Part shown: one piece after another, positions 22,001-25,825 of the stretch | How the letters are laid out: each line of letters begins with the position of its first letter | Position numbering within the stretch: the stretch's first letter is position 1 | Source of the DNA: Saccoglossus kowalevskii | Lineage: Eukaryota > Hemichordata > Enteropneusta > Harrimaniidae | Direction: 5' to 3' | Length of the DNA stretch: 25,825 nucleotides | NCBI RefSeq assembly: GCF_000003605.2 | Contig: NW_003135842.1 | Span: 116,339 to 142,163 of the forward strand | Position numbers and translations under genes: made by a program | The notes under the pieces: generated by a model | Told to the model about the DNA's origin: nothing | What the model saw: the letters and a program-made list of their open reading frames with translations, nothing else | Databases searched by the model: none

Positions 22001-25000
22001 CCAAAAAGCTAAAAAGTAACTTTCATGTCATTATGTTCTGTGGTTCTGAGGAAGAATTTTAAGCATGTTTCCAGTTTAGACTTAATCTAAGATGGTGCTG
22101 ACGTTTTTGACCAATCAGATTGTTGCAAGGAGATTTCTGTAACTCAGTCAAGCACCCTTGTGCTCACCAAGTATCTATTCTTTAGCTACAATTCTAAAAA
22201 AAATAATCCAAATGCATCATAATTAGATCTTTGACCAACTTCTTCTTGTACCTCCTTCTCGAGACCCGTTTAACAAAATAAGCTGAAACTTCGAAATTTC
22301 ACATACATGTAGCTCTTTAATAAGCTAGTTCGATCCAAAAACTTGCTGGGTGAGAAGCAATAACAAATTACAAAGCAATATATCTGCCAAACCAAGAGGC
22401 CGACCACCATTCTGAAAGTTATTTGCACCAGTTCCCATTAGTTTGCATCAGCTTACAACGTTACAAGGTTCTAGCATCAGCCATTTTTACCATCAAATTC
22501 ACAGAAGAAAGAAGATGCTAAAAAAAAGAGATAGGGGCCAGACTTTTAGGCATCACAGGAGTCCATTTTTACATTGTGTCAAATCGTTGAATAGAACAAA
22601 ATATTGAATTAAACATCACATGGTTCAAGTGATGGAGGATTCTCACTTATAAAATGGTTTGGGGTACTTTAACTTGTTTTCTGTGTTATTTTCAGCGCGA
22701 TGCGGATTTCAAAGACAGAAAATTGGAATCAATTAATCATGAGGTTGTGACAGCTGGGATTGCTTTAGCTGAAATGTCACATGCGAGAATACTTTGCTTG
22801 CAGGAACTGGTAAAACAAAAAGCTTTGGTTGATTGGCTAAGAACGGAAATTAAAGGTTGGTAGGATGATCAAAATGTAGTCGTTCAAACAATGTTTAGTA
22901 AGGCACAGTTAAATTTAACTTTGTGCTGATGGCAATGCTTTGTTTTGCACTAATGATGCAGCTGAACAAATTAAAACTTTGTTGAACTTCGACCTTGAGT
23001 TAATTAATACTTGGTTTCTAAAATAAAAAAGCAGACAATAGGCCATTTGCGATTGTGTTTGTAAGTAAAATTGAGACTCCCAGTGTCTATGTTCACAATA
23101 CATTTTGGTGAAGACAAAAATCTTCATATAGCCCTCAGTTGCAGGTAATAATTGTTTACAACTTTTTTTTCAGGTTTCACCAAATTACTGTGAAAATGAA
23201 AAAAAACAGCAAAAGAAAATTGCACCTATATGTCTTATTATTAATTTAGTAGAGTAGATGTTTGTATAAACTTATCTTTTTGGAAGGTATGACAATAATT
23301 CAACTGAGAATGTTTGGAAATTTTCTACAAAAATCTATTTTTTTTTGTATCTTGTAGATGTTCAGCAGTTGAAAGTCTTTGTGGATTTAGCTATGATATC
23401 AGCTGGTGAAACTGACATGGAGGTAGACAGAGTGAAATGTCTTCACCAAGCCACAACAGGATTTTCATCCTTCATATTTGACTTGAAACCAGATGCAGGA
23501 TTTCATCAATTAATGAAAGCGTGTGAGTCATTGTGGAATGCACTGAGAAATGATGAAGATCTACCAGAGAAACTTGTGAGTTGAATTCAAACCAACTTCT
23601 ATGCATGGCAGGTTAATTCTTTTCATATCTTTACATGTACTTGAAAGGCTTTATTTATATTAATTATGATTGTTGACTCATGTGTGCAAAACACACAATG
23701 GGAGTCTATGCAGTTAGTGTGTCTGTATGTGTGTGTGTGTATACCTAATTAGCGTAAAAATTCATAATTTTTCAGCTAATTAACTTAAATAAGTTCTAAT
23801 CACATTTCAATGACACTGCACAGATCTTGAAATCTGTGCATATTAATTACCTGGTTGGCATAATAATTTACTTATCATCTTATTTCAATGAATCATGCTA
23901 CTATTAGACATTGCAACAATGTAATTAGTTTTGGATTTGTATACATCGATATTAATTACCTAATTTGCATAATAATTTACTTTAATCAGCACATTGTATA
24001 TGAAACATGGTATGTATGTGCCCTGGAACAGTACACAAACCTAAATAGTTTGGGGTTGAAATCTATGCCTAATACTTGCTTCACTTGCATAATAATTACT
24101 ATTTAAAAAAACAAAAACAATTATTGCATTTTATAGTGGTATAGTGCATTAGTTTTGGATTGAAATTCAAGCATACACTGTACTAATTGCTGAATCATCA
24201 CATTTCATTGAAATTTGGTTCATAGATACTCTGTGGTAATCCACAGTTGTGATATCTCAAAAAATCAGATTTAAATTGAACTTGTGGTGCTCTGGAATAA
24301 ATTAGACTGAAAAGTATTATAAAGTATTAAAAGTATTATAAACTTCAATAATGTGAATCACATTGTTTTCACATTGTACATCTCAAATAGCAGACAAATA
24401 TTAGTAGTCAAGCTTCTTGTTTGGAAGGCTAATTCATTTTTTTAATACTCTCATTACAAAGGAGATCTTTCTAAACTGTCTTTGATAATAGCTTGTTCGT
24501 CGATATTTCTCAAGTTCTTGCTCAATTTTAGCTTCTTTTCTCTCGCAGTTTCAGCTCTCTCATATTCCCTTTTTGTCACTTGTTAGGTTCTTTGAGTCTT
24601 TTTTTATTATATGAATAAAGTAACTACATACTCAGGAAACAAACTAACAAAAGATAATCTTGAGTATTAATGTATATTAAGTCGCCACCCAATTCTCCAA
24701 CTTTTCCCAGTTAAACCAATTTGTTTCTCTTGAATTAGTAAATCGACAACTGCCAGATTTAAAATTATGTTTACCAATTGCAGGCGTTTAAGACCCTATC
24801 TAAGAACTATAATTAACACAGAGAAAATCACAACCTCACTGGCTGATATTACAGACGAATTATACACTATTGTGTGGTTAAAAATTATAACAATTTAGAG
24901 TTCTTAGTGATACTTGTACCTGAAATGTTTCTGAACACATCCACTAGGATGGTATCTGCCTGTTTTTTGGAAAATTCAGACGTTGAAGATCAAATAGTAC

Positions 25001-25194
25001 AAATAAAATGCAAATTCGACCTATATCAAATACTAATAATTATCATTTTGTAGAGGGGCGTAAGTCATCATCTAGATTGGTTGAAAGGAGTCAAGGAGTC
25101 TCATGGATCGGTTGAAACATCATCTCTTAGTCAAGCTGAAGCCATCAATACCAAAGGAATATATGTAGTTGGGAGTATTGATAAAAATGCTGTG
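3780..25194 (+). CDS. RNF213: RNF213 (mysterin)-like giant AAA+ ATPase / E3 ubiquitin ligase, internal part, 14 exons
   Basis: Joined exons: 3780-4075, 4726-4994, 6201-6413, 7345-7546, 11975-12060, 12838-13189, 15016-15114, 15501-15617, 16588-16780, 17268-17603, 17818-18407, 22696-22855, 23358-23575, 25054-25194. After two bases of a split codon this gives 1,090 codons with no stop, and phases agree at all junctions. Best family match: 'LKVFVDLAMISAGETDMEVD' (exon 13) and 'WLKGVKESHGSVETSSL' with 'GIYVV' (exon 14). These correspond closely to the segment of vertebrate RNF213 just before the AAA+ core. In vertebrates the protein is a cytosolic ubiquitin ligase of about 5,200 residues linked to moyamoya disease, lipid-droplet binding and ubiquitylation of intracellular bacteria. 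The part here is the N-terminal stalk/linker; ATPase, RING and RZ-finger modules must lie downstream. Functional statements come from vertebrate family knowledge. Exon edges are predicted and lack transcript support. Confidence 0.9.
4076..4725. other. Intron 1 (650 bp)
   Basis: No gene. Around 4230-4560 there are weak echoes of family-2 modules (ACATTCAAACTTTG, CTGATGCACATTAATTTAG, ATATGGCTGATTGGTGACCA), suggesting a very old family-2 copy. Confidence 0.55.
4726..4994 (+). CDS. RNF213: RNF213-like exon 2 of window
   Basis: Acceptor TTTTTTCAG|ATG, donor AAAAAAA|GTATGT. Starts in phase 0 and ends with two bases of a split lysine codon. Encodes 'MLVEYLTPKLETFKKFKSMD' followed by a helical, acidic segment ('EQGVQRLASALAIITLIE') and 'LEHHFPGKEQKK'. 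It looks like the alpha-helical stalk of RNF213. The open frame continues to 5088 beyond the donor, but that extension loses family character. Confidence 0.87.
4995..6200. other. Intron 2 (1.2 kb)
   Basis: AT-rich and non-coding, with a 143-bp foldback at 5407-5549. The rest shows no recognisable feature. Ends in the acceptor TTCCCTGTAG. Confidence 0.55.
5407..5549. mobile_element. Small foldback / MITE hairpin
   Basis: The two ends are inverted copies: ACAATAATGAA...AACCCATAATGGA on the left and TCCATCATGGGTT...TTCATTATTGT on the right, about 33 bp with a mismatched centre. Inside, GAGCACTCTTTGTGCTC and TCACTCACGCAAAGTGAGC are further complementary, so nearly the whole 143 nt can fold into one stem. 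No coding capacity and no clear target duplication. Confidence 0.72.
6201..6413 (+). CDS. RNF213: RNF213-like exon 3 of window
   Basis: Acceptor CCCTGTAG|G, donor ATTGA|GTAAGT, the strongest native donor in the window. The first base completes the split lysine from exon 2. Encodes 'LLCSFCNKTFTAKKHVDPRF', 'LCVPVLHFLRLESAPFKPP' and 'YEDIAWWGVKSLN'. The pattern VP-LHFL...PF...WWG resembles an RNF213 N-terminal stalk segment. Ends with two bases of a split glutamate codon. Confidence 0.87.
6414..7344. other. Intron 3 (931 bp) with an unassigned open frame
   Basis: Includes a plus-strand frame at 6531-6800 (89 codons) whose latter part, 'RLIKWIYAHDEVWTKIAKSI' and on, looks coding-like. I cannot assign it to a family. 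Exons 3 and 4 join in phase without it, so it is not required for RNF213. It may be a transposon fragment. Confidence 0.5.
7345..7546 (+). CDS. RNF213: RNF213-like exon 4 of window
   Basis: Acceptor TATTTGCAG|G, donor TTTAAG|GTTAGT. The first base completes the split glutamate, then 'NHMNVVEIVKRLEPLFPVDT', 'CRACVRVVPFNQLATLVKSL' and a tail ending 'TFKNRPFYFK' in phase 0. Helical, leucine-rich character fits the stalk. The phase match on both sides is the main support. Confidence 0.86.
7906..8798 (+). mobile_element. Family-2 element, copy B
   Basis: Same orientation and same termini as copy A: starts near TCGGGGACTTATG, ends GATAACTAACAGGGACT. Long stretches match copy A almost base for base (AGCATTTCTGGCATTTATGG, CTGACATGTTTATATTCCAG). 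It lacks about 35 bp near its start and carries an internal deletion that removes one ATGGCC...GGCCAT dyad (AAGATGGACATTTTTG near 8054). Confidence 0.8.
8827..10228. mobile_element. 1.4-kb non-autonomous DNA transposon with 25-bp TIRs and TA target site
   Basis: The left end TACAGTACTCATTCCGCCCA continues to AACCTC at 8851. The right end at 10204-10228 is its reverse complement with one mismatch. If the leading TA is the target duplication, the element starts CAGTACTC and ends GAGTACTG with TA on each side, as in Tc1/mariner elements. Both subterminal regions are rich in GCGAGCG/CGCTCGC and runs of A or T next to CCGGTCGAATT or TTCCGACCA. Short frames inside (for example minus strand 9435-9721) lack transposase motifs such as DDE/D, so it is probably non-autonomous. 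Sequence right of 10228 is family-2-like, so it may have inserted into an older repeat. Confidence 0.82.
10235..10740 (+). repeat. Degenerate family-2-like modules
   Basis: Phrases such as AAGCATTTCTGCCATT, TTTTCAAACTTGGTGCATA, TGGACGTCATTTTGTTTTT and ATGGTTGGCTGGCAACCATT recur in family-2 order but with many changes. This is interpreted as an old copy of the same repeat lineage. Confidence 0.6.
11322..11690 (+). repeat. Family-3 repeat, ~150-157-bp units
   Basis: Two full units and part of a third. AATTTTGATCAGTC recurs at about 11463 and 11620 (spacing 157), each followed by TTTGGC/TCACCATCT-like sequence. An earlier TTGGTTTGGCCACCATCATG at about 11339 starts the first unit. Related inverted phrases (GTGACTGATCAAAATTATTT) lie in intron 11 near 21597 and 21705. 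Confidence 0.65.
11975..12060 (+). CDS. RNF213: RNF213-like exon 5 of window
   Basis: Short exon of 86 bp. Acceptor TTTGCTCCAG|CAA, donor ACCAG|GTACAT. Starts in phase 0 and encodes 'QIFQDTCWEIIESLTGRIRH' and 'LEMSEEET', ending with two bases of a split codon. Being small, it rests mainly on phase agreement with exons 4 and 6. An alternative acceptor at TTTCAG|GAT (11986) would also keep phase, dropping four residues. Confidence 0.78.
12061..12837. other. Intron 5 (777 bp)
   Basis: Non-coding, with faint family-2-like phrases at about 12130-12260 (TCAGCCATTTTTCAGGCATG, ACTGATGCATTCATTTTGTT). Open frames of about 75-95 codons on either strand here have no motifs. Confidence 0.5.
12838..13189 (+). 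CDS. RNF213: RNF213-like exon 6 of window
   Basis: Acceptor GGCTATTTCAG|T, donor CTAAAG|GTGAGT. The first base completes the split codon (serine), then 'SQINEDDVKNLSSCLEDTNS', 'LCCICNLYAACYSYTMTKIP' and 'EIDKMKEMYDSVISSMHQWI'. It is a helical stalk-like segment ending 'TDYTNELK' in phase 0. The hydrophobic leader in the open frame before 12838 is intron translation, not a signal peptide. Confidence 0.88.
13190..15015. other. Intron 6 (1.8 kb)
   Basis: Contains the splice-donor-bearing MITE region at 14577-14847. A short plus-strand open stretch at about 13240-13388 ('VERCLGKLAPPVVNKMDDLG' then a stop) looks coding-like but is unassigned, possibly a transposon remnant. 13625-14570 shows nothing I can support. 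Ends GATTGACAG. Confidence 0.5.
14577..14847. mobile_element. MITE with ~40-bp TIRs carrying U1-type splice-donor motifs, plus an adjoining partial copy
   Basis: Main element 14632-14847. The left arm is GATAATTCAAAATTTTACAT...CATACTTACCTTA and the right arm its reverse complement, TAAGGTAAGTATGACTTAAC...AAAATTTTAAATTATC. CCTT flanks both ends and may be a target duplication. A third copy of the arm (TTAAGGTAAGTATGACTTTA) lies immediately left at about 14577-14610, giving a tandem or dimeric arrangement. Each arm contains AAG|GTAAGTAT, ten of the eleven bases complementary to the U1 snRNA 5' end. No coding capacity. Confidence 0.75.
15016..15114 (+). CDS. RNF213: RNF213-like exon 7 of window
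   Basis: 99-bp exon, phase 0 at both ends. Acceptor TGATTGACAG|GTA, donor AAAACG|GTACTT. Encodes 33 residues: 'VWHHIFLVEFSDQEAGEIWH', then 'KHFLELFQDRVKT'. An open frame on the plus strand at 14927-15142 overlaps it in another frame and is a shadow. Confidence 0.85.
15115..15500. other. Intron 7 (386 bp)
   Basis: AT-rich, nothing recognisable. Ends in the acceptor TTTATTTTATAG. Confidence 0.55.
15501..15617 (+). CDS. RNF213: RNF213-like exon 8 of window
   Basis: 117-bp exon, phase 0 at both ends. Acceptor TTTTATAG|GCA, donor TGCAAA|GTAATT. Encodes 39 residues including 'KVKLFCRKDVQDYHPTVQKT' and 'LSDAAFSAVGEICK'. Found by reading the frame between splice sites. Confidence 0.84.
15618..16587. 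other. Intron 8 (970 bp)
   Basis: Carries family-1 copy 2 (15964-16482). The flanks show no gene. Ends in the acceptor TTTCATTCCAG. Confidence 0.6.
15964..16482 (+). mobile_element. Family-1 element, copy 2 (short form)
   Basis: The left hairpin AGCTCCCCTGTCGAC-ttt-GTCGAgcGGAGCT and the right hairpin CAGCCGACAGGCTG match copy 1, in the same orientation. Only about two 152-157-bp units are present (GGTAAAAAGTGATATTTTCG at 16177, and a variant at 16329), against five in copy 1, so repeat number varies between copies. No nested MITE here. The uninterrupted sequence supplies the empty-site comparison for the insertion in copy 1. Confidence 0.82.
16588..16780 (+). CDS. RNF213: RNF213-like exon 9 of window
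   Basis: Acceptor ATTCCAG|CAT, donor ACAG|GTATAT. Starts in phase 0. Encodes 64 residues plus one base: 'HAKDSEDLFRTINQSEVNEY', 'GTLLSHMLEKSWPAP' and 'CASFKQILQHLLTWTPFVGF'. The WP...LL-W-PF pattern fits the RNF213 stalk. It has no ATG-initiated frame long enough to stand out alone. Confidence 0.86.
16781..17267. other. Intron 9 (487 bp)
   Basis: Nothing recognisable. Ends with a long pyrimidine tract, CTTTTTTTCTCTTCAG. Confidence 0.55.
17268..17603 (+). CDS. RNF213: RNF213-like exon 10 of window
   Basis: Acceptor TTTCTCTTCAG|GT, donor CAACCAG|GTATGA. Two bases complete a glycine, then 'ASQGHGNILSTLAQEHVAIS', 'QSVLDSLTQELLSGAIQTDD' and 'LNNINHFLELYKVTGGETIP', with 'HRKKELEAFEHDRKLISSFL' near the end. 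Charged and helical, plausibly coiled coil towards the C-terminal part. Ends with one base of a split codon. Confidence 0.9.
17818..18407 (+). CDS. RNF213: RNF213-like exon 11 of window (largest)
   Basis: Acceptor TTTTTCTAG|TT, donor TCAGTG|GTATGT. Two bases complete a valine; ends in phase 0. Encodes 'DIQQLQEKVEVNIDELKLSD', a central 'LLEVTFFGLSLAVKKMLEPL' helix, 'IDEVAVEVWQFVFREIMEVL', 'GSLTLKEVDTLFGRFRNHYD' and 'WIKDRMVQIKQYHQLE'. The intron before it is only 214 bp, the shortest in the window. The open frame beyond 18407 becomes hydrophobic intron translation and is excluded. Confidence 0.91.
18911..18993 (+). repeat. ~85-bp dispersed repeat, copy 1
   Basis: Begins AGTGCTATAA, includes GATATAACTAA and ends CAATATGCATAACTG. 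It matches 19414-19500 end to end with internal changes, about 500 bp apart. A related ACCTCATTAATATGCA phrase lies just upstream near 18850. Confidence 0.6.
19414..19500 (+). repeat. ~85-bp dispersed repeat, copy 2
   Basis: AGTGCTATAATGAAGGCATT, GTGATATAACTAA and GTCATGTAACCTCATTAATA-TGCATAACTG. An inverted relative at 21264-21343 reads TATTAATGAGGTTACGAGGT and CCTTCATTAAGAC on the plus strand, so the set may be the ends of a larger decayed element. Confidence 0.6.
20252..20378 (+). repeat. GC-rich patch related to the right end of the 1.4-kb TIR element
   Basis: AATTGTCCGGTCGAATTCAA and AAAAGCGAGCGAAAAAAAAG match the subterminal region at about 10139-10180 (AATTGTCCGGTCGAATTGAA, AAAGCGAGCGAAAAAAAAGC). 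It is preceded by GCGAGCGGGCGGGCGGGCGG. The terminal GAGGTTGGGCGAAATGAGTA sequence is absent, so this is a truncated or divergent relative. Confidence 0.65.
22696..22855 (+). CDS. RNF213: RNF213-like exon 12 of window
   Basis: Acceptor TTATTTTCAG|CGC, donor ATTAAAG|GTTGGT. Starts in phase 0 and ends with one base. Encodes 'RDADFKDRKLESINHEVVTA', 'GIALAEMSHARILCLQELVK' and 'ALVDWLRTEIK'. The tail corresponds to the vertebrate RNF213 segment with a W-(V/L)-R-E/T motif directly before the conserved LKVFVDLA block, supporting the join to exon 13. Confidence 0.92.
22856..23357. other. Intron 12 (502 bp)
   Basis: Non-coding. A minus-strand frame at 22915-23127 has no motifs. Ends in the acceptor TTTTTTGTATCTTGTAG. 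Confidence 0.55.
23358..23575 (+). CDS. RNF213: RNF213-like exon 13 of window (most conserved block)
   Basis: Acceptor ATCTTGTAG|AT, donor AAACTT|GTGAGT. Two bases complete an aspartate; ends in phase 0. Encodes 'DVQQLKVFVDLAMISAGETD', then 'MEVDRVKCLHQATTGFSSFI', 'DLKPDAGFHQLMKACESLWN' and 'ALRNDEDLPEKL'. The LKVFVDLA-ISAGE-D--VDR block is nearly invariant in RNF213 proteins and is the main basis for naming the gene. The block sits just N-terminal to the AAA+ core. Confidence 0.96.
23576..25053. other. Intron 13 (1.5 kb)
   Basis: Contains a short (GT)n stretch at about 23726-23741 and the diverged ~109-bp tandem repeat at 23742-24105. The remainder, 24106-25053, is AT-rich without recognisable features. 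Ends ATCATTTTGTAG. Confidence 0.55.
23742..24105 (+). repeat. Diverged ~109-bp tandem repeat
   Basis: The phrase ACCTAATTTGCATAATAATT recurs in variant form at about 23742, 23850, 23959 and 24078 (spacings about 108, 109 and 119). Surrounding words ATTAATTACCT, TTTCAATGA and TAGTTTTGGATT are shared between units. It is preceded by a GTGTGTGTGTGT run. Confidence 0.6.
25054..25194 (+). CDS. RNF213: RNF213-like exon 14 of window (last)
   Basis: 141-bp exon, phase 0 at both ends. Acceptor CATTTTGTAG|AGG, donor GCTGTG|GTATGT. Encodes 47 residues: 'RGVSHHLDWLKGVKESHGSV', 'ETSSLSQAEAINTKGIYVVG' and 'SIDKNAV'. The L-WLK-VKESHGSVE-SSL...AIN--GIYV pattern is a strong match to RNF213. The gene continues beyond the window. 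Confidence 0.95.
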
Positions 25195-25825
25195 GTATGT
25201 AAAAAAATGCTGTTATTTCTTAGTTTAGAGGCTGGTGCTATATGTTAAGTATGCTAGCAATGTATTAACGCATCAGGGCTGTATGAGGGACAAGGTATGG
25301 GAAATGAACACACAGTGAACACACGATATTGCCAGTAAATAAGTGGGGGGGTATTCGCCCTCACGTGCAGGCGTCGTAGCGGCCGACCCCATGATGCAAC
25401 TCGCAGATTTGAGTTGCACCATGACATGGACAACGTGGTACCTGAGTGTGAACGGTCTCTACAGCAACCCTGCCAGTGGGCGTTGAGGGGGCTGTTGTCA
25501 CAGTACGAGTCACAATGTAGACTCGCACTGTGGCAAGAGCACCGCAGTAAAATACCCAAGCAAGGCTGAGGCCGCTGCAGTGACAACCCCCTGTACTTTA
25601 TTGATAAAGAAATAAATGCATATTTTACAGAGTACACGCTGGGTACCAACAATATATATGTAACTTTTTTTTTTTTTTTTTTTCTTTGGTGGGTGGGTGG
25701 GAGGTGAGAAAACTAGCAGCATGCACGATGGCAGTTACAATGCAAGTGGTCTGTACTACTAGTGAAGAGAGTGATAGTGATGTACAGGACGAATATGATT
25801 GGGTGTAGATATGAGGATTACAAAT
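25195..25825. other. Start of intron 14, with GC-rich structured patch and poly-T
   Basis: After the donor, 25340-25600 is unusually GC- and CpG-rich for this window and has dyads: GCAACTCGCAGATTTGAGTTGC at 25396-25417, and AGGGGGCTGTTGTCAC against GTGACAACCCCCT. Three minus-strand frames stay open for 65-130 codons, a likely result of composition, and none is recognisable. A run of about 22 T at 25662-25683 is followed by GGTGGGTGGGTGGGAGG. Probably a mobile element of unknown class. Confidence 0.5.

Larger units (their letters stand above)
18408..22695. other. Intron 11 (4.3 kb), repeat-rich
   Basis: Contains degenerate family-2 modules (18560-18790), three copies of an 80-87-bp repeat (18911, 19414, inverted 21264), a GC-rich patch related to the end of the 1.4-kb element (20252-20378) and inverted family-3 phrases (21575-21725). 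No host or transposon protein is recognisable. 22000-22690 has nothing clear. Ends in the acceptor GTTATTTTCAG. Confidence 0.6.

Noticed and set aside
25254-25652. 132-codon minus-strand open frame
   Set aside because: Other minus-strand registers are also open through the same GC-rich patch, so length is explained by composition. No recognisable domain.
25662-25700. Poly-T tract as the tail of a minus-strand retroelement
   Set aside because: A minus-strand poly-A tail would lie at the low-coordinate end of the element. Here the T run lies at the high-coordinate side of the GC-rich patch, so polarity does not fit.
1-25825. Bacterial-style features (operons, CRISPR arrays, ribosome binding sites)
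   Set aside because: The window is an intron-containing animal gene. Its regular repeats are transposon core arrays without spacer-repeat structure.

Overview
The window is animal nuclear DNA. It is AT-rich, with GT-AG introns of about 0.2 to 4.4 kb and many small, often nested transposon remnants. The repeat content and the frequent 'tacatgta'-type words suggest a marine invertebrate (a mollusc, or an invertebrate deuterostome such as amphioxus or a hemichordate). The species cannot be fixed from the sequence alone.

The only host gene I can support is a plus-strand internal part of an RNF213 (mysterin) homologue, the giant AAA+ ATPase / E3 ubiquitin ligase. I assemble 14 consecutive coding exons between 3780 and 25194, about 1,090 codons. 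Every exon junction has an AG acceptor and a GT donor, and reading phase is kept through all 13 internal introns. The clearest family match is in the last three exons, a conserved block followed by the 'WLK.VKESHGSVE' segment. In vertebrate RNF213 these lie in the N-terminal stalk/linker region just before the dynein-like AAA+ core. The true N-terminus, the AAA+ core, the RING and the RZ-finger are therefore outside this window.

Left region (1-3779): on the minus strand, a decayed DIRS-like retrotransposon with an RNase H remnant directly abutting a tyrosine-recombinase N-terminal domain that runs off the left edge. Then a hairpin-ended element with five 157-bp internal repeats (family 1), interrupted by a TA-flanked 207-bp MITE. 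Then a 965-bp element built of about 150-bp units (family 2). Exons 1-4 occupy 3780-7546, with a 143-bp foldback in intron 2. Intron 4 (7547-11974) holds a second family-2 copy and a 1.4-kb element with 25-bp terminal inverted repeats and a TA duplication, then degenerate repeats. Exons 5-11 occupy 11975-18407; intron 6 carries a MITE whose ends are near-perfect U1-type splice-donor sequences, and intron 8 a second family-1 copy. Intron 11 (18408-22695) is repeat-filled. Exons 12-14 occupy 22696-25194, followed by a GC-rich structured patch and a poly-T tract.

I found no tRNA, rRNA, CRISPR array or operon-like structure. The most interesting material is the intronic mobile-element layer: three unrelated-looking families share a roughly 150-157 bp (nucleosome-length) periodicity, one family repeats an ATGGCC-N7-GGCCAT dyad, and one MITE exports strong splice donors.
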